From Calycina herbarum (lineage: Eukaryota > Ascomycota > Leotiomycetes > Helotiales > Pezizellaceae): a stretch of DNA of 20,968 bases. The stretch spans positions 1 to 20,968 of the forward strand of contig LLEY01000340.1 in NCBI GenBank assembly GCA_001414485.1, given 5' to 3'. Below are positions 8,801-16,479 of this stretch, in pieces (within the stretch, counting starts at the first letter, position 1; each line of letters begins with the position of its first letter). The translations under genes and the position numbers were made by a program. The notes under the pieces were generated by a model. It saw nothing but the letters and a program-made list of their open reading frames with translations. It made no database searches and was not told the DNA's origin.

Positions 8801-9262
8801 TGGCACATCGCTAGCTACGCTTTTGTAATTGGTTGAGAAGCGACGTATCTTTGGTCACATTTTTCTCGTCGGCCACAGGACATACCTATTGCTACACGTT
8901 TCCGTCCTAGAGCCTTGGAAGCCACGCCAGAGTGGTCCAGCTTGGCACAGTTGCCAGAACAGTCGAACCTTTAAGTCCTAAACGAGTAATATGTTCCTGA
9001 GGGAAAGAGCCTGATATCAGGAACAGTAAGAGGAGGCAGAACTTCTTGAAACAATTACTACATTGCCTATTCCTCCTTTCCAATCGTTAACAACAATATA
9101 CTAAACGAGTGACTTAAGTTTCAAATATAACACCTGATCGAGATTCTTCCTACTTCTCCCAGACCCGCGGGTCGATAACAACATACTAAACGAGTGGCTT
9201 AAGTTTCAAATAACATCTGATGCCTCCACACCACTTAGAACAAGCAGCTCTCGAGATGCTTC
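8801..9262. other. Repeat-bearing spacer after the F-box pseudogene
   Basis: No gene seen. GTTCCTGA (8993-9000) and TCAGGAAC (9017-9024) form an inverted repeat with a 16-base centre. Two direct repeat types follow. One (with CTAAACGAGTG and CTTAAGTTTCAAAT) is at about 9088-9138 and 9174-9220, with a short third match at 8979. The other is at 9139-9166 and 9252-9279. Confidence 0.6.
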
Positions 9263-9279
9263 CTACTCTTGCCAGACCC
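9088..9279. repeat. Interleaved direct repeats duplicating the end of the next gene
   Basis: Repeat A: about 48 bases at 9088-9138 and 9174-9220, sharing ACTAAACGAGTG and CTTAAGTTTCAAAT. Repeat B: 28 bases at 9139-9166 and 9252-9279, sharing CTTCCTACT and CCAGACCC. Copy 2 of B covers the last codons and stop of the minus-strand gene at 9263. Copy 1 of B reads as a second version of that C-terminus (R-V-W-E-K-stop against W-V-W-Q-E-stop). This points to a tandem duplication of the gene's 3' end. Confidence 0.65.
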
Positions 9280-9840
9280 ACTCAGTGCCATTCCAATACT
9301 TCCACTTTTGAGCACCAGTGTCCCATTTCCAGCTTGGTGGCGCTTGGGAAGTAGCAGTCGAATAGTCCGCTTCAGTCGAATAGTCCACTTCAGTCGAATT
9401 CGAATACCGCGTTTTTGCGACAAGTTCGCAAAGGATAGCATCAATCTCCGGTTCGTTGTGCTTGAAGTGTAAGGGACTTCCACTGTAGGCGCTAGAGTCT
9501 CGCAGTTCCCTTTCATTGGGATGCAGTTCGTAGAATCGCGAATAGTGCCCGACAGTAACAATACCATACATAAACTCGTCTGGGTTTGGATTGTTGGCCC
9601 GCGCGGTCGTCATATAGTTCGTGAGTTGGTCGACTGCTTCTCCCCACTTGGAGCTGCGGGATTCGTGCTCAACACGCTTGTCCTCAATGAGGCAGACCTT
9701 TTGTGGCTGACCATTGTGGACGCATCGGATGGCGAAATCGGCCTTTGTCTTTGTCACCCCGGGCCAGGGGCGACAAGTACCTGGGTAAAATGTTGGACCT
9801 CAAGTTGTCGACAGCCCATTCCTCGGAATTTTTCTTGAGT
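9263..9840 (-). pseudogene. PD-(D/E)XK nuclease-like fragment, frameshifted and N-terminally truncated
   Basis: On the minus strand a frame ending at 9263 reads GVTKTKADFAIR, then KVCLIEDKRVEHE, a helix-like block ending QLTNYM, FMYGIVTVGHYSRFYEL, and a Trp-rich end (WKWDTG, YWNGTEWVWQE). The Asp in KADFAI and the Glu-x-Lys in IEDKR fit a PD-(D/E)XK metal site. I recall a fungus-specific family of this type, often of unknown function and scattered near repeats; the nuclease link is inference. Upstream of 9757 the protein continues in another frame (EEWAVDNLRSNILPRYLSPL). The two join if one base is removed from the run of four C at 9757-9760. No start codon is found: the 5' part runs into AT-rich DNA beyond 9840. 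The visible part is about 190 residues. Likely dead. Confidence 0.65.
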
Positions 9841-9975
9841 CGCTTCTTAATTAATAAGCTTTATTAATACTTAACTATATAGTAACGTTAATATTTTTAA
9901 TCTACTAGTTCTTATTATTAAGTTACTTCTTAAACTTTATAATACGTTTAGATTATATTACAAAAAACTTTCGTA
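9841..9975. other. Second AT-rich, RIP-like block
   Basis: About 135 bases of very high AT with many TpA steps replace what should be the 5' part of the adjacent nuclease-like gene. Stops occur in all frames. Short compared with the block at 5985. Confidence 0.6.
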
Positions 9976-10058
9976 TACTAGCAGTGCTATAACGTAGATA
10001 GCTAAGTGTACTAGCTGTGCTAGCTGTGCTGGCTATACTAAGTGTGCTAAGTGTGTAG
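9976..10058. repeat. Degenerate ~9-base GTGCTAGCT-type tandem repeat
   Basis: Variants of AGCTGTGCT, AGTGTGCTA and GGCTATACT follow one another at about 9- to 10-base spacing. It translates to a Ser-Thr-Ala-Leu run on the minus strand, which I take as a by-product of the repeat. Confidence 0.6.
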
Positions 10059-10284
10059 CCCGACTCGCCTGCCGAGTCCCGGGATTGCACGGTCACATGA
10101 CTAGCCTCCTGCCTCTTCGCATACTCCCTGGTTATACACCACAACGGATTAAAAAACCGAGCGATAAATCAAGATGTTGCTTAAGCAGGTGGATTACGTA
10201 GGCGTGGGCGTATACGTATGCCGAGTCGTACCTGCTCTACCTACGCGCGCACATGCGCATGGCGTATACCATAAGTTATTACGA

Positions 10285-10437
10285 CAGCACTCCCAGCAGC
10301 ACACCTAGCACATCTAACACAAGTGTGCTAGCCAGCACAACCATGGTAGAAATGTGCTGTCGGCACACTTAAGGCTAAAGTGTACTAGATGTGCTAAATG
10401 TGTTAGGAGTGCTGGCCAGCACACCCAGCACTCAAAA
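10285..10437. repeat. AGCAC/GTGCT inverted-repeat block
   Basis: The left arm (about 10285-10338) and right arm (about 10385-10437) are imperfect inverted copies. Each contains a palindromic centre: GTGCTAGCCAGCAC at 10325-10338 and the perfect palindrome GTGCTGGCCAGCAC at 10409-10422. The motif also links it to the tandem block at 9976. It resembles the ends of a small non-coding element, but no target-site duplication was recognised. Confidence 0.5.
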
Positions 10438-10480
10438 GTTTTTCGTGATGTAGGCCTGAGATAACTCGTTGGCCCATGGT

Positions 10481-10840
10481 GCGAGTACCTTTTTTGTTGC
10501 ATGTCGCACTTTGGGTAGTCACCAGGGTGTTGAAGTGTGCTAAGATTTTGATTTGTCGCATTCTGGGTAGTCACAAAAGTGCGACGTGCAACAAAACAGG
10601 TACTCGCCCCTGACCAGCCGTTCTCCCTGGTGGTAGTCACCAGGGGGGGGGTAGAGTAAGATTTTGATTTGTCGCATTTTGGGTAGTCACCAGGGAGAAC
10701 GGCTGGTCTGGGGAAAAGGAATCTTTTGTTGCACGTCGCATATTTGTGGTAGTCACCAGGGTACTTGGAGTAAAGTGTGTCGAATCCAAGAGACCAGACC
10801 AATTTGTTGCAAGTCGCAGCTGGGTAGTCTCCAGGGTACT
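10481..10840. repeat. Nested direct and inverted repeat cluster (core GTCGCA...GGGTAGTCACCAGGG)
   Basis: Core copies in plus orientation lie at 10493-10527, 10551-10574, 10666-10695, 10722-10760 and 10801-10835, and a core tail alone at 10632-10645. An inverted copy of the left part is at 10575-10608, pairing with 10481-10512. A 34-base direct repeat (10541-10574 and 10657-10690) has one mismatch. A perfect 21-base inverted repeat joins 10612-10632 to 10688-10708. CCCTGGTG and CACCAGGG at 10625-10645 form a hairpin with a 5-base loop. A further single copy is at 5893. The minus-strand open frames here, with recurring PGDYPKCD-like peptides, are explained by the DNA repeat. Confidence 0.8.
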
Positions 10841-11508
10841 GGAGTGAAACTTGTCGAGGATCTGAGAAAGCCCACGTTTTTTGTTGTTGTTGTAGAGGTG
10901 AACTTTTACGCTCGCAAAATCGACCAGGCATTGGATAATTGGTTTGTAGAAGAGACGAAATGTAATAAGTATTGAGTCCATGTCATGAAATGGGTTTCCG
11001 TCGATATTAGAACGTAAGTGAAACAGGCTGTGTTTGGAAGAATGAGAAAGACCATTTCTTGATTGTCCTAAACCTTTGGAACAATAGCTGTGCTTGTTCC
11101 ATAATATATGAAGTAATTGAGGGGGTTGTTCTCGGAGCAAAGCTCGGACATCTCACCGCGAGAAGACGAGTGGGCGGAGGGAAGTTGAAGACCTGAGTGG
11201 AATGAAGTGAAGTGACATTGGTATCATAATATTTTGTACAATTCAGCCTTTAGAGAGGAGAAGAAAGAAGGAGGACGCCCAAGAACCAACCAAAAAACAG
11301 ACACAAGATCAACCCCTCAAAATATTGATGTCGACCAGTCCAAAGCCAACATGAGAAAATCCATTCCCTTCTTGCCGCTGATCCACCATTTTCCACACAT
11401 CATCTTCCCATGCCTACCCTACCTATCGTACCAGCATTAAAAAGTCGAAATTAAAAATATACCCTCCGAGAATTTGGTTGGTCCCTTTTGATCGATGACG
11501 CTTATCCC
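10841..11508. other. Spacer between repeat cluster and heme lyase gene
   Basis: No convincing gene. The part nearest 11508 should contain the 3' untranslated region of the minus-strand heme lyase gene. Open frames on both strands lack motifs. Confidence 0.5.
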
Positions 11509-12553
11509 TTACTTTTTGTTTTGTTCTTGTTCTCGGACTACCGCGCCCGATGCTCGATACCAGACGTCACCTCCCCAGCGCATTAATCGTTCGACGGCTT
11601 GGGTGGGTGTGACTGCTGGTCTGACGTCGAGGTAGAAAACTGGTTCGCCTGTGGGCTCGTCTGGTCCGGAGTAGTAGTCGATCACGTATCTGATTTCTTT
11701 CTTCTTGCCGTTAACATCTCGTTGGACATACCAATCGTGGCGATCAAAAGGAGGTTCGGTTCTGCACTTCGTTAGCACATATTATACTCCAAGCGAGAAG
11801 GGGGACGCATACCCAAAAGCAGAAGGATACATCTTGCCCATGATCTGTATCATAGCAGCCTTTGGAGTCATCTCCTTCGGTCTGCCTTGAAATCTCATCA
11901 AACTTGGTTGCGGCACCTCATCCATATTCAATCCAATATCTGCTCCAGCCTGCGATCCCGCCTCTCCTCTCTTACATGCCTCCCATCCTTGTCCTAAGCC
12001 TCTACCGAATCTTCGTTCCCATTCTACGATTTCAGCCCAAGCGCCTTCATTCAAGAAGTTGTGTACCGAAACCATGCTCTCCACTGCCGTGGCGTCTGTA
12101 TCGGTATATCCCTTTCTTAGCAGTGCGTTGTACATTTGTTGTGGAGAGGGATATTCCCAGTTTCCATCCCCGGTGCCTTTTGGAATTGTAGATGGTTCGC
12201 GGGATGTAGGGAGGGCGACTTTCTGGTTCTCTGCTCGTTCTTGGGAGAGGTCGGAGAACATGTAATTTAGGGGATTGTATTTGGAGTATTTGGAGGCGGT
12301 TTTAGATTCGCCGTTTTGAGAGAGGTCGGTGGGTGTATATGGGCAGGCGGATTCGGCGGGAGGCGTAGGAGGTTTGGCTGCTGGTGTGTCGGCTTTGTGC
12401 ATAGGGCATGATGGCTAAAGATGTTAGATTTGTTTTGTTTATCATATAAACATGGCCACTTACTGGAGGGCTTGCATTTCCTGTAGGAATGGCATGAGGA
12501 GCTGGTCTGGCGTTGACGACGGAAACGTCCGAATCTGCCCAGAACCAACCCAT
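11509..12553 (-). CDS. CYC3: Cytochrome c heme lyase (holocytochrome c synthase)
   Basis: Exons 12553-12464, 12414-11813 and 11761-11509 join in frame through introns 12463-12415 (GTAAGT...TAG) and 11812-11762 (GTATGC...CAG), giving 314 residues. It starts MGWFWADSD. Two Cys-Pro heme-regulatory motifs follow, SCPMHK at residues 32-37 and CPYTP from 54. Then come [26 protein letters not shown], and [17 protein letters not shown], with His148 at the position of the heme-ligand His of human HCCS. Next is [15 protein letters not shown], and after the last intron [19 protein letters not shown] and YLDVRPA. The enzyme sits on the inner membrane in the mitochondrial intermembrane space and attaches heme to the CXXCH Cys of apocytochrome c. 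The fungal paralogue Cyt2 serves cytochrome c1; length, the PSPQQMYNA block and two CP motifs favour the cytochrome c enzyme (Neurospora CYT-2, yeast Cyc3), but I cannot exclude the other. It is divergent from the kinase gene at 13166. Confidence 0.9.
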
Positions 12554-13165
12554 GATGGCGAATTGATTTGAAAAGGGGGCTGTGGAAATAAGGGATTCGA
12601 GGCGCTGAGAATCGAAAGTGAGGTTATTCGGAGGGCGATGCTGTAGTTTGAGGGGAGCAGGCGTCTATCAATGAAATGGTACGAGGGAACTTCTAAGTCT
12701 GTCTGGAGAGGAGGCGATCGCATGCAAGATTGAAGCCAATGACAATCGCGCCAAAGAAATCAGATTTCTGCCAATTTTGTCCGCTTTCACTCACCGCGCA
12801 CCATCTGAGTGGGCCGAGGCTTCGTTATGACGGCTCCCTAACCAATTCATATGAGTTATTTCGACTTCAGGATGTCTTATTTAATACATTCGTTGGGAAA
12901 TATTCTGCTATAGAATAATTGATATATTCCCATGCATCTGACGACCTTTTTTCATACTTTTCATGGGGAAAACCAGTATGCATACATGCCTCAGTTCGAC
13001 TTGGTGATGTCACTGAAAACATCCAGGTCGGCTACTTGAGTAGCTTCACTCGCAAGCGCCTTCACTACCCAACATCCAGTCGCAATATCTCCCACCAATT
13101 CTCTCTCCATGGAGATTCGATAGCATCCGCCGATAAAACAATTCCTTAATTTTGGATATACAATC
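12554..13165. promoter_or_regulatory. Shared divergent promoter region
   Basis: These 612 bases separate the start codons of heme lyase (minus) and the ABC1-family kinase (plus), two mitochondrial genes. No TATA box or clear operator stands out. Confidence 0.4.
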
Positions 13166-15360
13166 ATGAAACCGGTATTGACCAAGGGCTGGACATGCGT
13201 TGGCCTTGGTCAATCAATCTTCCGAGTACGCACATTCGCCCGAAGTCGCATACAATTACCAAAAGTTACAAACCGTTCATACTGGCAAGGAGGGAGGAGC
13301 CATAGATATTTTCGATTACCGCCAGCGCGCAAGGGATTGGTCTTCGCGGCGGCAACAAGCTTGAGCCCAATTGCTTTCGTGCAATTGTCGGAGAAAAACA
13401 ATGGAGGGACGGACCAAACCGCAGAGGGGAGGATGCTAGAGGCATCAAGAGAAGAGCTTGTGAAAAAAGTGTCTGAGGATAGCTCTGGGATTCGAAGAGC
13501 TGTCGAAAGTGTTGTGCTATACCTAGATCTGTATATTTGGGAGCCGGCCTGCACAGGAATGCGATTCTTGCACTTGGTCTTCATATTCGTTCCGGTGTTG
13601 CTCACAGTTCCTGCTATATGGGTTGGATCACGGCAGAAGAATAGAGACAACGAAAGAAGTGGCACATTATGGTGGTACTGGTTCCTTGTGAAGTCAATGG
13701 AACGAGCGGGGCCAGCGTTTATAAAAGTACAACTGCCTTCTTACCCCATCTAAGACTCTGCTAAAAATAAAAAAATGTATAGCTTGGACAATGGGCAGCC
13801 TCTCGAACCGATATCTTCCCAAACGAAATGTGCGAGGTCATGTCCCAATTGCATTCCAATGCACCAGCGCACTCCCTCCACGACACGAAACGAATTATTA
13901 GACGAGCCTTTAATGGCAGACCTTTCGACGAGATATTCGAGGAATTTGACGAGAAGCCACTGGGGGTGGGTGCAATTGCACAGGTATACCGGGCTAAATT
14001 AAAGCCTGATCTGGCTGCACCAGGAGATTCAGATATTGAAGAGCCTCGGAACTTGCGACAGAATGTGCGCAAGAATGTTGATACTCTGATGAAGAGTACA
14101 CCACAGCGGGTGCCATCGAGCTATGTTGCGATTAAGGTTCAGCATCCAGGCGTTGAAAGAATGGTCAGACGAGATTTACGGATAATGGGCTTCTTCGCTT
14201 CGGCTCTGAACGCAATTCCAACAATCGAATGGCTCTCATTGCCCGATGAAGTCGAGCAATTCGGGGAAATGATGCGTCTGCAACTAGATCTCAGAATCGA
14301 AGCCGCAAACCTAACCCTATTCCGGAAGAATTTCAAAGACAGAACTACCGCCTGGTTCCCTTACCCATACACAGATTTTACCACCAGACAAGTATTGGTA
14401 GAGGAATTCGCTCAAGGTATCCCATTATCAGATTTCTTAGAAAATGGCGGAGGTGTCTTCCAACAAGAAATTGCCGATGAAGGGCTCGATGCTTTCCTCC
14501 GTATGCTCTTACTCGATAACTTCATCCACGCAGATCTCCATCCTGGAAATATCATGGTTCGATTTTATCACTCTGCAAATCCCAGTTTACCATTTAGCAG
14601 GAAACATAAGGATGAGAATCCTCAGACTCAACCAGATGTCACGGAACAAGTTCTCGCTCGGCTGAGGCCATATAGACATCGGAAGGATGTCGATGCTTGG
14701 GAATTGGAACTTCAAAAAATTGATAATGAGGGGTTCAGACCACAATTGATCTTCATCGATACTGGTTTAGTTACTGAACTCAATGCACCGAATCGAACAA
14801 ACTTCTTGGATTTGTTCAAAGCTGTTGCGGAGTTTGATGGATATAAAGCTGGTCACCTAATGTGTGAACGCTGTCGACAACCCGACGCCGTGATTGACGA
14901 AGAAATCTTCTCTTTGAAAATGCAGCATCTTGTTCTTGGTGTTAAGAGCAGAACTTTGGCCCTGGGAAATATGAAGATTGGAGATATCCTCAATGAAGTC
15001 CTTAGTATGGTTCGAGGGCATCATGTACGAATGGAGGGGGATTTCGTCAATGTCGTCATCAGTATCCTTCTTCTTGAGGGTATTGGCAGGTCTCTGAATC
15101 CTGATATCGATCTCCTTTCTAGTGCGCTGCCTATTCTGAGACAGCTTGGTGCTCAGAGTGGTGGGGGAATGTTGAGACAAGGTGATTTCTCGATGTTGAA
15201 GGTTTGGGTTGGATTGGAGACTAGGAAGTTTTTGCAGGCTAGTATTGAGGATGTAAGTTTTGATTCCACCCGCTTGAAGTTGGTATTTCGTGAAGAGTTA
15301 CTGATTATTTGATAGGTTGAGCGATGTGTGAAGTATGATTTGCTTTCGCCTAATGTATGA
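13166..15360 (+). CDS. CQD1: Mitochondrial ABC1/ADCK (UbiB) atypical kinase, ADCK2/Cqd1 type
   Basis: Exons 13166-13726, 13783-15252 and 15316-15360 join in frame (introns GTACAA...TAG and GTAAGT...TAG), giving 691 residues. The first ~57 residues are rich in Arg and poor in acid, as in a mitochondrial presequence. A membrane segment lies near 132-153 (FLHLVFIFVPVLLTVPAIW). The KxGQ motif of the family is K187-LGQ, split by intron 1 exactly after the Lys. GVGAIAQV (from about 247) replaces the usual glycine loop. VAIKVQHPG carries Lys305, HADLHPGN starts at 436, and DTG starts at Asp513. The EWLSLPDEVEQF and RLQLDLRIEAANL blocks favour the ADCK2/Cqd1 branch over Coq8 or Mcp2/Cqd2. In yeast, Cqd1 is an inner-membrane protein that influences coenzyme Q distribution and lipid homeostasis. 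Assignment to this branch is from memory; membership of the ABC1 family is secure. Confidence 0.85.
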
Positions 15361-16479
15361 TAGTGTTTGATGGATCTTTGTCAATATGGGACAGGCGTTC
15401 GCTGGTGTTTGAGAGAGTGGGTTTGGTTGGGTATTTGGCGTTGGCCGGGATACATGGAACATTCTCCTTTCATTCGTGCGTATAATCTTCCTTAGAAATA
15501 GAATTTGTTAGATGAGGTCGGCGTTGAAGCTAATAATTCTGCGCTGTGGTGAGAAGCACGGGGGTGAATCACGTGGATATAGTAAGTATCTGTGGTTGTC
15601 CTCAAGGTACCCTTGTCAGTCATTTTAAATACCTTGGACAATTGGGAGAATTATTCGAGGCTCTCAATTCTCCGGGGAAAAAAACCCAGCTTCGCTTCTT
15701 CTGAACCTGCTCGTAATTGCCTATTCAAGTTAGCCGAGAAAATTTGGTTCTCCCTCTTCTGCGTTATCCGGGGTGAGGGCCTAAGAGCAGCTCAGTGAAT
15801 GAGTACCAAAGTGGACCCCTTCCAACGACAATAGCAAGGCTCCTATTCTCTAGGCAGCACAATCACAAGTGAGCCTCACCTTTGAATCACAACCTCGCTT
15901 TAAATTCCCACAATCTCCTCAACCTTACAACCATTCCCACTTCATACATTCTCTTCATCCTCCAAGATGGCTCTCGCCAGAATCCTGACACCGCTTCGCT
16001 AATAAATTCCGACCTCTAGATCTTTCTCTTGTATCTCTTCCGGGATTCTTGAGTCTTGGTTGGGGTTCAGGAGGAGTCGGACTCACCTTTGCGATCTAGA
16101 TCTAGCCGGAGTAGTAAAACTCAAAAGCGCCGATTTTCTTCCATCACCCTTTTTGCTACACATCTTGCTCATAACGAAGTTTCCAACCAGGTTTGGAGAC
16201 CCTTTTAGAGGGTCCAAGTGCAGGTACAGGCCACTTCTTGAAGTCCGCCGGGGAAAGGTCAGCACCACGTCCAGTTCTTCTTCTCAAGAGCTAACCAACC
16301 TCACGTTACAGTCACCGATTGCCAAAGCGCCATCGATTCAAACTTCTTGCAACAACCCCGCGATCGGTTCTGTGAACCAGTTTTCTTCTGTTGCTATCTT
16401 GCACCAAACCCCCAATTTCGCTTCCACCTCCACAACTTTGTTATTTTACATATTACAGCCACCATATTTTAATATCACA
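15361..16479. promoter_or_regulatory. Intergenic region and probable 5' leader of the disordered-protein gene
   Basis: Downstream of the kinase gene no further gene is recognised. From about 15880 the plus strand is C/T- and A/C-rich, as in fungal promoters and leaders. The frame of the next gene stays open back to an ATG at 16060, so part of this stretch may be coding. A possible leader intron is GTCAGC (16258) to TTACAG (about 16310). Confidence 0.4.

Noticed and set aside
10481..10840. CRISPR-like array
   Set aside because: Spacing is irregular, copies lie in both orientations, there are no cas genes, and the genome is eukaryotic.
10314..10931. 205-codon minus-strand frame with recurring PGDYPKCD-like peptides
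   Set aside because: The peptide repeats follow exactly from the DNA repeat cluster, which also has inverted copies that do not preserve the peptide.
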